In this document: positions 46,599-57,396 of the stretch, piece by piece
Numbering within the stretch: position 1 is the first letter of the stretch
Layout of the letters: every line of letters starts with the position of its first letter
Assembly: GCA_940337035.1 (NCBI GenBank)
Contig: CALNHX010007772.1
Span: forward strand, 1-64,000
DNA from: Agriotes lineatus
Lineage: Eukaryota; Arthropoda; Insecta; Coleoptera; Elateridae
Length of the DNA: 64,000 bases
Reading direction: 5' to 3'
The notes under the pieces: generated by a model
The model's database searches: none
What the model saw: the letters and a program-made list of their open reading frames with translations, nothing else
Told to the model about the DNA's origin: nothing
Translations under genes and position numbers: made by a program

Positions 46599-47522
46599 TA
46601 TACAGTGTGTCCGCGGATTGAGTTCACATAAGGTGTAAATGACAACATTTTTTGAGTTAGATGCTAATATTCTCGCAATCACTCCTGCTTGTTCTCAAAC
46701 TAAATTTTTAGAAAATAAATCAAATTAATTAATATACAGGGTGATTTAGAATTGAGTTATAAAACATTGTCAAGAGTAAACTACTATTATTAGAAGAGAT
46801 AAAAAAAAGTATTAAGGAAAGTTATTTAGAATTAAGAGTAATGTCAGACTCTCAATTTTCAGACAAATCGGAATACTTTGATAAAAAATATTGGATTTTT
46901 TATACCAACATACCTTTTATCGTGGCCGTAGGAGGAACTTTTAGGGCCGGTTGCAGAAAGCAGTGTTAGGTCTGGTGTTAGCTAACGCGACGTCAAAGTG
47001 AACAAAAACGAATCAAATCTCAAATGCTTATGCTAACTAATACATTAATAAACAAAATTTGATGCGATTTTGTTCACTTTGACGCGACGTTAGCTAACAC
47101 CAGACTTAACATTGCTTTCTGCAACCGGCCCATATTGTTTTTTTAAACATCTTAGTTTGTGAACCAATAACAGTGCCTTCTACAGCTACGATAAAAAGTA
47201 TGTTGATTTAAAAATTTAAAAAAAAATTAAAAATCAAAGTAGACCGATTTGCCTGAAAACTGAGAATCTGACATTACTCTTAATTCTAAACAACTTCCTT
47301 AATACTTTTTTTTTGTTATCTCTTCTAATAATGGTACTTTACTCTTGACAATTTTTTAAAACTCAATTCTAAAACCACCCTGTATATTAATTAATTTGAA
47401 TTATTTTTTCAAAATCTTAATTTGAGAACAAGCAGGAGTGACTCCGAGAATATTAGCATCTAACTCAAAACAGTTTTGTCATTTACACCTTATGTGAACT
47501 CAATCCGCGGACACACGGTATA
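46599..47522. mobile_element. Foldback element F, with a Harbinger MITE in its loop
   Basis: The left arm begins TACAGTGTGTCCGCGGATTG and runs to about 46935. The right arm (about 47140-47522) is the inverse, ending CAATCCGCGGACACACGGTA. Internal inverted matches include GTAAATGACA, GAACAAGCAGGAGTGA and TTCAGACAAATCGG. An inner TACAGGGTG end at 46735 repeats the nested pattern seen in foldback C. The arms are about 330-380 bp. Confidence 0.9.
46944..47131. mobile_element. PIF/Harbinger-type MITE inside foldback F
   Basis: The ends GGGCCGGTTGCAGAAAGCA and TGCTTTCTGCAACCGGCCC are perfect inverted copies over at least 17 bp. Further inverted matches lie inside (GTTAGCTAACGCGACGTCAA, GTGAACAAAA). 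The flanks are TTA on the left and ATA on the right, close to the TWA duplication of PIF/Harbinger. The GGGCCGGTT start is shared with the Harbinger element at 59875. Confidence 0.8.
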
Positions 47523-47629
47523 ACCAGCATAAAGTATCATAGAGCTTTTGTTGAGTGTGACAATAAGATTGTGTTTTGTTTATGCAACCAAGCTAGTGTA
47601 GTACCGTAAGGTAAGGTGCAGCAATTGTA

Positions 47630-47690
47630 GTCAGTTTTGACACAAACTGACGCAAAACCTGACCTGCTAACTTCGAATTTGACATAGACT
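47630..47690 (+). repeat. Short dispersed repeat, inverted partner at 54.61 kb
   Basis: GTCAGTTTTGACACAAACTG and ACGCAAAACCT, then CCTGCTAAC.TCGAATTTGACATA, occur in reverse complement at 54612-54668 with two mismatches. Homology stops abruptly on both sides. Confidence 0.75.
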
Positions 47691-47810
47691 TACAGTGCCA
47701 CCAACATAAACAGTGCCAACCTAAGAAAAAAATCACAACCATTTATGGTCACCCGGTATTTCTTTTGCGTTAATAATTTGTATGCACCCCATCGTGTCGA
47801 TAGCGATACA

Positions 47811-48560
47811 TATGATCGTTCCATTGTTTTTTTGTAGGAGATTTAGACGAAAGTAAAAACTGAAACAAAAACAAAATATTTCTAAACAAATTGATTGTTG
47901 ATCAATCAACATAGAAACCTATCTACAGTATGATCCATGTTCGTTCCATTGTTTTTTTTGTAGGAGATTTAGACGAAAGTAAAAACTGAAACAAAAACAA
48001 AATATTTCTAAACAAATTGATTGTTGATCAATCAACATAGAAACCTATCTACAGTATGATCCATGTTCGTTCCATTGTTTTTTTGTAGGAGATTTAGACG
48101 AAAGTAAAAACTGAAACAAAAACAAAATATTTCTAAACAAATTGATTGTTGATCAATCAACATAGAAACCTATCTACAGTATGATCCATGATCGTTCCAT
48201 TGTTTTTTTGTAGGAGATTTAGACGAAAGTAAAAACTGAAACAAAAACAAAATATTTCTAAACAAATTGATTGTTGATCAATCAACATAGAAACCTATCT
48301 ACAGTATGATCCATGTTCGTTCCATTGTTTTTTTGTAGGAGATTTAGACGAAAGTAAAAACTGAAACAAAAACAAAATATTTCTAAACAAATTGATTGTT
48401 GATCAATCAACATAGAAACCTATCTACAGTATGATCCATGTTCGTTCCATTGTTTTTTTTGTAGGAGATTTAGACGAAAGTAAAAACTGAAACAAAAACA
48501 AAATATTTCTAAACAAATTGATTGTTGATCAATCAACATAGAAACCTATCTACAGTATGA
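47811..48560. repeat. Six-copy 125-bp minisatellite
   Basis: Units start CGTTCCATTG at 47817, 47942, 48068, 48193, 48318 and 48443 (spacing 125, 126, 125, 125, 125). Copies are almost identical; they vary mainly in a 7-8 T run and in TCCATGTT versus TCCATGAT. Each unit contains a TTGATTGTTGATCAATCAA inverted word and ends CTACAGTATGA. The last unit runs straight into foldback G. Confidence 0.95.
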
Positions 48561-49339
48561 GACCGGATTGGGTTACAAAGAGGGAAAAAAAGTTTATTTT
48601 TGACTTCTCAAAAAAATCACTTTTCATAAAAAAACCCTGCTTGCTCTCAAACTAAAAATTCACCTGCCAAAATTTAAATATCCCCTTTCGTATACGGGGG
48701 AGGTTCGAAAATATCAAAATGGCTCAAGAATAAAGTACTCTTATTTTTTAAAATATACAATAATGTTAATTGTAAATATTTGTTATAACATTTCTATTAA
48801 AAATTATAATTGCATTGAATTGCGATTGATATTTGAATCGCATATTATTAATTTTTTTAAGATACCTGTGTTTTATTGACACAAATATGAGATTTTTAGC
48901 ATCAACTTCGTAACAACGTAAATTTCAGGTTAAGTGAACGAAACTGAAATTCGACAATACACTCTGATCGTATCCGTCAATAAATTAACTTTGAAGCATC
49001 GCGTTTGGTAATTCGTAGGGTAGTGGAAGACTAAGAAAAACTAGTGAAAATTGTTTTATAGAGCAGGTGGCTGTGACTTTATATTTGACACCTACTTTTA
49101 ATTCTAAGCAACTTTTTCAAATAACATTATTGTACATTTTGAAAAATAAGGGTGGTTTATTCTTGAGCCGTTTTCATATCTTCGAACTTCCCCCGTATAC
49201 GAAAGGAGATATTTAAATTTTGTCAAGTGCATTTTTAGTTTGAGAACAGGCAGGGTTTTTACAAAGAATATTTTTTTTTGAGAAGTCAAAAATAAACTTT
49301 TTTTCCTCTTTTTAACCGAATCCGGGGACATAATGTATA
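48550..49339. mobile_element. Foldback element G
   Basis: The left arm (about 48550-48770: GACCGGATTGGGTTAC, GACTTCTCAAAAAAA, CGTATACGGGGGAGGTTCG, GGCTCAAGAATAAA) is the inverse of 49110-49339, which ends CCGAATCCGGGGACATAATG. The arms are about 215 bp, with a 340-bp AT-rich spacer. The left terminus CTACAGTATGA is the same as the end of every minisatellite unit to its left. Confidence 0.85.
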
Positions 49340-49776
49340 GTAGTCGGATCTGGACCTTGACAAAAAACGTGGATGAAGTAGGAAAGCCATAAAGGGCAAC
49401 CACTAATGCGGCTGTGAGGTACTAATAAAAGCCCACTGAATGATGTATAATAAATAATGACTAATATGTGCACTTCTACATAAATATTCAACAATGTTAT
49501 CAGAGGAATGAATAATATAAAGATCTAAAAAAACTGATTAATAACAAAAGAAAATATTAGAATAGAAACGTCAGATAAGACCGGCCAACATATGAAAGGA
49601 GATCTCCAGGAAAACCACGCAAAACCTGGATGGATGGCTAATCACACCAGAAGCGGCCTAAAACAAGTCTTAATAAATAACAGGCTGCGGACATAAAACT
49701 GGCGGATGGAGTAAAGAAGTACAATAAGAGAAACTCTGGATAACAGAGATAAGGAGAGGTTATCCTCAAATGTACG

Positions 49777-49941
49777 ATACCGCCTGAAGAACGAGGCGTC
49801 AGCGCTCCGATGTGACGTCAGCACAGAAAGACCGAATTGGCCAATGATTGAATTTCTCGAACCTGTTATCTCATTGGCCAATTCGGCCTTCCTGTGCTGG
49901 CGTCATGCCGGAGCGCTGAGGCCTCGTTCTTCAGGTGGTAT
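49777..49941. mobile_element. Near-perfect 71-bp-arm hairpin element
   Basis: The arms 49777-49847 and 49871-49941 are inverted copies (CCTGAAGAACGAGGC, TCAGCGCTCCG, CAGCACAG, CCGAATTGGCCAATGA) with about eight mismatches, around a 23-bp loop. GC content is much higher than the surroundings. This could be a palindromic MITE or a structured RNA source. No known family was recognised. Confidence 0.85.
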
Positions 49942-50039
49942 TGGCCCGATATTGTATAGAATGGGTCTAATGAAGAATTGTATTTATAATTTTTAGATTT
50001 ATAACAAAAGCAATTTGGCAGGATATCAATTTTATATGC

Positions 50040-50560
50040 CACGCATTTCACTCCCAATCGTTTCCAGTAGCAAGACAAGTGCATATGTTCGCAGCTGGAA
50101 GAGCGCAAGGCCACAAATTGAATTTAGTCGCTATTTTAGTAACAGACTTGTTGGCGCTGCAGCTCCACCAATCAATAGGAGACGATGAAGCGCGATTCAC
50201 ATTTGCTCCGATTCGCTCAATTTCCAAAAATAGTCGCTCCAAAGAAAACGCCACTTTCCCTTTCGTTCGCAATGCGTCATGTGCGGAATCCGGACGAAGA
50301 AGCCGCCGGCGCATCTCCTGCAACTCGACGCCGCCTGAAACGCGATGCCGCCGTTTCGCAATTAGACGGTGACGTCGGAGTGTGCAAATGTTTGTTTTAA
50401 TTTTGCCGACTCGTTCCCAGGAGTTGGCGAAATGTTCGCAGGTGTAAAATTCCTGCGCGATGCGGCAGAAATGGAAAATTTTCGGCCGTTGTACCATGCC
50501 ATCGTGGAATTTATTGACGCTTCTGTTTGTTTTTGTTTACAGTGCTTGCGGAAGAATCCA
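50040..50560. promoter_or_regulatory. GC/CpG-rich island, possible intronic promoter or enhancer
   Basis: GC content is near 48 percent with many CpGs (GCCGCCGGCGCATC near 50302, GACGCCGCC near 50328, GATGCCGCCGTTTCGC near 50344). Frames on both strands are open for up to 149 codons, but none resembles a protein family. In an otherwise AT-rich intron such a block could be an alternative first exon or a regulatory element. Confidence 0.3.
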
Positions 50561-53380
50561 CTGTACGTTTCCTAAAGAGGAGTTCATTGAGTATAGCGCC
50601 CTTGTTTTTCGAGTTAAAATAGTATCTTCTTCCGCTCTTTGTTCACTGCCGCTTGTTTTGTTGCAGTCTTCAGCTGTTTTCCACCAAGAATTTTCTTCTT
50701 CAGGTCGTGTTCTTCCATTATTTAATTTACTATACCGAGTGTAGTCGAGATCGTGCTTGAGCGTTCTTCTCTTCTACTCTTTCCTCGATAATTATCTTGA
50801 GCCTTGTATTTTATTAACTCTGCTCTCTTATCACACCAAGATCGAACATATCGTCCATCATCGTCATCAGCTTTATTGATCCAATTTTGAATATATCCCC
50901 CCCCCCCCCCCCCCCCCCGGCGTCTCTATTTCATGCTATCGCTTTATATCATCAGACTATCTAGTTCTTGCCCACCATGATACGATCTTTTTGATCTTTT
51001 TACCCTATCGCTAGTCATTACTCTTTACATCTCGTAAGTGGTCCGTCCATAGTGCCCACTGCCATTCGAGTTGGAATATCCGTTGGTCAACATCCGCCAC
51101 TTTTGTCTTTTCTCTATTCTCGTTTCATATATGTACAGGGTGCGGTACGTCCAATACATGTTTTTCCATTGCTGTCTGACACTTTGGAGATAGTTCCTGC
51201 TGAACATATCGAAAGGGAGGTGCCCATGTTTCCCTTGGATTGGAATCTCTCTGTATATTTGGCACGACGTATTTAATACTAAATCGTGGTATATGTAAGC
51301 CACGGCCATATAATGTTGCCATTCGGCTTTGATAGATCCATAAATTTTCTTTCGTAACGTTTATGTATTGGAGAAGTTATTGTTCATTAACTGTCGTAAC
51401 GAAGATATAAGTCGAATAAATCGATCGTTTATGTATTGATCAGTGTACTATACGTATATGTAACTACCATACTTATTCAGGCCAATAAAAATAAACCAAC
51501 GTAGTAGGTAATGTCTGTAAATTAATTAAAAATTTCGAGTAAATTGTTTTCCATGCAGAATACTACCTGTACACATTTCGATCTTAAATCAAGAATTGTG
51601 GATAAAGATCATTCCTTGAGTTTGTTGTTGTGTAAATGTCGCCGTGTTATGAACAATTTTAAGTTAAAAATTCGTTGTTGCCAAAAATAACACGCTTTCA
51701 TAAGTACGCTCGAAATGACAGAGCACGCTTGGCACACTTAAAATATGGAAACATTAACAAAAGTGAAATTTAATCATAACGGTACATGTAACACAACGAA
51801 AAATAAATTTTATTCTTGGGCGTGACCTTAGATGGCATGTGAATGATTTTAACCAAGGAAAAATGTGAGAATCACCAGCGACAATGCTCCACCACATTTA
51901 AAAAATTATCCAAACGCTATACAGTTGCGGTATTTGCTGGGATTAGCAGACAGCCAGCGACGGTGAAACCGTGTACCGCCATCTGCTCCACAATCGAGCA
52001 GTATAATTGCCAAATCAGCTGTACCTCCCGTCTGACTTTAATGGCATGCAAATAGCCTTGACTGTACACAAGGTCGCGTGGAATTTACGAACGTAAACGA
52101 ATTATAAGATCGCACTCAATGACGTATTCATTAGTCTCGATTTATTTGAGCTGGCAGCGTAGCTCAAACGGAATAATTCCAGTAATGCGATTATGCTAGT
52201 GATTTTCCTTCATTCCGTTATGTCATCGTTTTTAAATCGACCACTGTTGTGCAATCGAATACAGGATTTTTTGCTTCCATCGAGCGGGACCGGTGTTCAA
52301 TGCTGCCATCTTGCGGTTAGCGGATGTTGAGGAATGCATTCTTAATCACTGTCGATAACAATTTAAGAAACGTTGAGGTTATGTTGATTCGGAATACGTC
52401 AACTGGCATTGAGGTTATGGGTGACTATACAGCACCAGCCCGAATTCTGGGATCGTTCACCGGCATAACCAGTTTCGGCCTTAAATTAAACCGGTTCGTG
52501 TATTATTGCCAGCGCAAATATATAGACGCACAATTATCATTGATTAAAATTAATAAATTCTTCGAGTTAACTATGCAGCGATAATGAAATTGAAGGTTAA
52601 GGCAGCGTCCTAATTAGTCCAAATTTTAGTAGTTTTGGGTACTTAGCTAAGCAGGGCGGTAAACATTGTTAATGTGACGTGTGGAAAAGTGCGGCTATAT
52701 ATTATTTAGGGAATGACAGCTGACAGAGCCCGTGTTTGATATGATTTTAATTTAAAAATGGCGCGCGTCACTGTAGCGGACGCAGATAAGATAATGGCTG
52801 GAATAAAACAAATGAAACAATGCCACCTTGTACGCCCACCTTCTTTGCGGAATTAAAGCGCAGCTAAAGCCGTCTCGAAGGTAGTTGTGCGTGATATGGC
52901 AGTAGACTATGGAAGTAATTCCATTTCAAACCTCGATGCTGAAAAACGTCTCATTAGTTAAATTAGATACTATTTGTACGAATTGATTGTTTTCAATGTT
53001 TAAGACGTATATTAACGTACTGTTGTAAATTTTTTCTTTTATACTCGAATATTTTTTGTACATACAGAAGTTGCTGTAAATATGTCTTCCACAATACCGA
53101 ACTCTTAACCTGTAGGTTAGACAACACACATTGCTTTTAAGCTATTAATTTGCCGTTATTATATTCAGGTTATTATATTGACAGCATACTATCCAACAGC
53201 AAGACATTTCAGTATGATCGAGCAAGAATAATACAAACAAGGAAATCAATAGTTCAACGATAATACCAAATTTAAATTTCGGCTTTGACCACGTTGTCTT
53301 TCTTGGTAAATACCCAGAAACCTCCATGGAAGTGTTTTTGCGATAAAATATATTAACAAACAAAAATAATTTTAATATCT
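50560..53380. other. Non-coding DNA with a 20-odd-base C run
   Basis: A C run of about 20 lies at 50898-50918. No gene is recognised; frames at 51025-51322, 51843-52055 and 52324-52584 lack motifs. A TACAGGGTGCGG word at 51134 resembles a foldback end but has no partner. Confidence 0.4.
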
Positions 53381-54220
53381 CTTTTAAAAATTACAATACA
53401 ATAGGAAATCGATTTTTTAACAATGTAAAAGATAAAACAAAAATTCAATCTGAATCAAATATTGTTTACCAAATTAATTGTAATAATTGCAATGCTAAAT
53501 ATATAGGACAAACAAAACAAAATCTAAAAAAAAGGAATAATTCAACATAAAATTTCTATTATTACAACAATTTTAAACCCAAATAAGCCAAATACTACTC
53601 TCCCTGACCATGCAGTTGATAATTATCATAATTTTAATTTGACGTACCTAAAATATGGCAAAAAGAAAATATTTTACAAAAACGCCTCACAGTATATGAA
53701 ATGATTGAAATAAAAAAATCCAAATTCTATTAATTACAAAACTCATATAGATAATCTTCATTCTATTTACTATAATCTTCTCTAAATATTCTTATAAAAT
53801 TAATTTAAAAACATATTTTTCAATTACTATAAATATCAACATATCCTTTACAATAAAATTTTTGTATCAATATATACCTTTACAATAAGAAGGTTTAGAT
53901 TTTAAATTTGACATCTGACATTTTATTTCTACATAATCGCTTTAAATACCTTTTCAATCTGTATTGTGAGAATTATTAGTGTTAACCTTTAAACATTTTA
54001 AAACTTTAAAATCCAAAAAATTTCAGTCGACATTATATATGGTAAAAATGAATATACATTATTTAAATAATCTAACCTAAATCTCATTTTCCTTTTTAGT
54101 TTACTATATTTCAACATATTGTGTATTTCTGAGGAAGTTAGCTAAGCTAACGAAACGTTAAATATATCGTATAAAGAAATAATTGGCTTACTAATTTTCC
54201 TAAAACATGTTAACACCTAG
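53380..54220 (+). mobile_element. Second Penelope-like element remnant (AT-rich lineage)
   Basis: Translation near 53460-53540 gives IVYQINCNNCNAKYIGQTKQNLKKR, a GIY-YIG core (IVY and YIG motifs with the C..C pair of Penelope nucleases). Later pieces (LTVYEMIEIKKSKF near 53685 and NLHSIYYNLL near 53755) match the end of Penelope ORFs. Frameshifts and stops abound. It is far more AT-rich than the 41-kb copy and belongs to a different lineage. The 3' part holds a hammerhead-like motif. Confidence 0.75.
54129..54156 (+). ncRNA. Hammerhead-ribozyme-like motif of the second Penelope-like element
   Basis: CTGAGGA, then the perfect hairpin GTTAGCTAAGCTAAC (6-bp stem, 3-base loop), then GAAACG. This is the CUGANGA, stem II, GAAA arrangement in the same 3' position as in the 41.5-kb copy. 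The cleavage site was not located. Confidence 0.6.
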
Positions 54221-55320
54221 ACAGCTGTAATAAACAAATATAATTTTAATATATTTACATCTAACATTACTGTTCTACAAAAACGACGGTGCCTAATAAG
54301 CTGACTATTCAAGTAACCACAAACGCCTCAAATAATAGCATATACATAGTAATAGTAATACCATAAGGTATTTTTTCTCCAACCATCTTAAAAGTTATTA
54401 TTTTTAATACGAAAATCTGTCATTGAAGTTGACATTTCTTTTACTGATACGAAAAGGAATATGTTGCTAGGCAACACTTTCAATTCGTAGGATTAAAAGT
54501 TTTACTTTCTATAATAATGGGTGTTCATTAATTATTCCGGTCAAGTTGCCTTTCAAATATTTGTTGTATGGATAATATGTTGTAAGTCATTATGACAAGA
54601 GCTCACAATTATGTCAAATTCGAGGTTAGCAGGCTAGGTTTTGCGTCAGTTTGTGTCAAAACTGACGGAAAATCTAACCTGGACATTTTTTGATGTAATT
54701 TTTAATAAATTTTATAGGTAAGGACGATACCCACTTTAAAGCCAAAATCAAATCATCGTGACTACATTTGCACATTTGAGGGCCGGCTAGCTAAAAAGTG
54801 AAGACGGCTTGCAGTTCTTTACAAAAGGTTAAATTAAATTAATATATCAATTCAAAAGGGATGCCTATGAGTCTTTATACAACAAATGTGCTCAGATAGA
54901 AACGCAAAGCTTATCCAAAATCACCATAATCTAAAACGCAATAAATATTTTAACCGTGTCGTAATTCAGTTGGCAGTACCGAAATACATAATAATTTTCA
55001 AATGTATTAATATTCAAGAGTGCACCCAACAAACATAAGATCTTGAATAATACAGTCAAATGTATAAATACGTTAAATAGATAAACTACATAAAAATGAA
55101 TAACATTACTACAACAAGTTAAACTTCGATAAGTCTTGAAGGGCAACTCTTCGGACGCATCTGCACAACGCAAGATGCAACGTACTAGAGCAAAGTCAAA
55201 TTATCGCACAATACGTAAATGTTAAATTCGAAGAAACCTGAAGGAATTCAGTCGAAACTGCTGGCATTCGACAAAGCAATTAAATTAATAAAATCAAGAA
55301 CATAGTTAGTATTAGTATTA
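54220..55320. other. AT-rich DNA with one short dispersed repeat
   Basis: Holds the inverted partner (54612-54668) of the 47.63-kb repeat. Otherwise no gene or repeat was recognised. Confidence 0.45.
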
Positions 55321-55324
55321 TTTG

Positions 55325-55657
55325 TGGGGAGACTAAGGTCAAGCAAGTAGGCCTTCATAGGCCCTTCTTGCCATCTCCGTGAACAAGGTCTAGGTATGCA
55401 AAATACCAGGTACCTTAGTCCTACTGAGAATTTTGCCGATACTAAAGAGCTCCAACCCTAGAAGGGATTTTTTACATGCTACACATCGTAATAACATGGG
55501 ACCCACAGCTTTACATCACTTCCGAATGATGGTATTCTGTAAAGGTTTTCATCAGCATTTTTTTATTATTTAAACACCTCGCCGGGATCGGGGATCGAAC
55601 TCTCGACTCTTAGATCAGTAGCCAAAAGGCTTAACCACTGAGCTATAGAGCCCGGCC
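55325..55657 (-). repeat. tRNA-derived SINE with well-preserved tRNA head
   Basis: Read on the minus strand, 55657-55581 folds as a tRNA-like unit. GCCGGG pairs with CCCGGC as an acceptor stem. The A box is TAGCTCAGTGGTTAAG (about 55645-55630) and the B box is GAGTTCGATCCC (about 55603-55591). The head is about 77 nt. The following 250 bp down to 55325 are the SINE body. The T-stem is imperfect, so it is not called a functional tRNA. Confidence 0.7.
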
Positions 55658-56154
55658 AAGAACATAGCTAAGTGTGATACAGAACTTCCTGGACATATTT
55701 CTGCCTCCTGGCGACAGCAGCAGCGCCCTAGCTTCTAGGCAATATAACAGTAGGCTGGACCCTAACAGCACGTGTACGATACGGGACGAGGACATGGCGG
55801 AATCAAACGGCTCAAACGTCTCGTTACGAGACAAGCCCGGTAACAGGAAACAGCTCGGCATGGAACCATGACCGGAGCAAAACAGACAGCTCGGTACGGG
55901 AACATTTATAGCCGGACCAAAACCGGACAGCTCCGTACGATAACATTTATGGCCGGGTTTAAACATCTAGAAATATCCCGAAACGTTAAACGGTCGAAAT
56001 CGGGCTGACAAGGGCAGCATCGGGACCAAACGCCATGAAGTCGTAAGCGACTCACAAAGACAGGGAAGCGCGTTCGCTGCGACGAAAGCGGACAAAATCA
56101 GAACGACGACGCGGACTATTCAAAATTTACGCCAAATTACTCTAGCTCGAAGTA

Positions 56155-56387
56155 CAGTCTTGTTCAAATAAATCTGGGACAATGTTTATTTCATATGCAG
56201 GTTCAGTTAAGAATTGAAAAATACCTCCATGGATTTCCTGCTATCAGAAAATGTTACAGATTTAATTACCTGTTAAAGTTTAATGTAACTCTTTCTGATA
56301 GCAGGAAATACATTGAGATATTCTTCAATTCTTAACTGAACCTACATATGAAAAAAACATTGTCCAAGATTTATTTGAACACGACTG
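56155..56387. mobile_element. Tc1/mariner-type MITE with ~97-bp inverted ends
   Basis: CAGTCTTGTTCAAATAAATC at 56155 and GATTTATTTGAACACGACTG ending at 56387 are inverted. Homology runs inward through GTTCAGTTAAGAATTGAA to TTTCCTGCTATCAGAAA. TA flanks both ends (56153-56154, 56388-56389). Total 233 bp, almost all inverted repeat. Confidence 0.9.
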
Positions 56388-56833
56388 TACGTCGCTTTTT
56401 GTTCATAAGCAGCAGGCAGTCTTACGTGTACATTGATGACAAGGTCAAAAAGATTTATGTCAGAAATTGTGAATTTCGGTGATTTCAAATTAAAATAAAG
56501 TAAAAAATATTAGGTAATGATGAAAATGTTATCCAAGAACAACTCACATTGCTTATGGTTCATTTTATGCAGAATAATTCGAAGCAAGATAATCAAACAT
56601 ATTAAGCGTTTTTAAAATGTTGTGGAACTCGAGTGAAATTGTGATGTTGCGGTACTTTCTGTAAATATCAGGAGCTTTATCACCGAGAACACTATGGTCA
56701 GTGCCGAAATTGACGGAATTAGTAAAAACTTGTTTAGTTGTGCTAATTCGTTAAAATAAAAATATTAATTCATTTTAAAATTTGATCTATAAATTTTACT
56801 TTTTTGTCCTGACCACGAAAGTTCTACTTTCGT

Positions 56834-57341
56834 CAGAGGCGTAGCTACTGCTATATCTGCCTTATCAATGATACAGGGCCCACGGAGCCGGGGGGGGGGG
56901 GGGGCATCAACACCAAGCTCTACGTTTTTTAAAATCGATAATATATAAAAAAAATACTGGGGTGGTGCTGTCTAAAGTGAGACACTGTAGATATGTGTAA
57001 ATGGTAAACTATGATTTACACTTCTTTTTACCTAACATGTAGGTTAGTAAAAATAGGTAATTAAATTTTACATTTTAATTAATTTTTAGTTCCCTCGTCT
57101 GAAAGACTCCTAACTTAATTTGATTTTTAAAATTAGTTAGTGTCACAATTTCGACGAGGGAAGTTCTGGGTAAAGCCTTTTACAGGTTTTTATAATTATA
57201 TTTCATTTTGTAAAAAAATAGAAATTGAGTTCGTATTTTTACACGTTTATTTGATAATACCCTGATGGGGTGGGGGTGGGGGGCCCACTTTGCAGTTTAT
57301 GATACAGGGCCTACTGATCTCTAGCTATAGCTACGCCTTTG
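56834..57341. mobile_element. hAT-like MITE with perfect 8-bp target duplication
   Basis: The left end CAGAGGCGTAGCTACTGCTA and the right end TAGCTATAGCTACGCCTTTG are inverted. The flanks are ACTTTCGT on both sides (56826-56833, 57342-57349). A long G run lies near 56890, and GGGGTGGGG blocks near 57268. Inside, CGAGGGAAGTTCTGGGTAAA (57153) matches the body of the 22.1-kb SINE. Confidence 0.85.
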
Positions 57342-57396
57342 ACTTTCGTAGCTAGTAACTAACACAGATGCCTTTAAGACAGCTTTTATTTAATTT

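Noticed and set aside
47811..48560. CRISPR array
   Set aside because: The repeats are 125 bp, directly tandem and without unique spacers, in animal DNA; it is a minisatellite.
50898..50918. Poly-C run as a meaningful signal
   Set aside because: Homopolymer runs also occur inside MITEs here and are prone to sequencing-length error; no further context supports a function.
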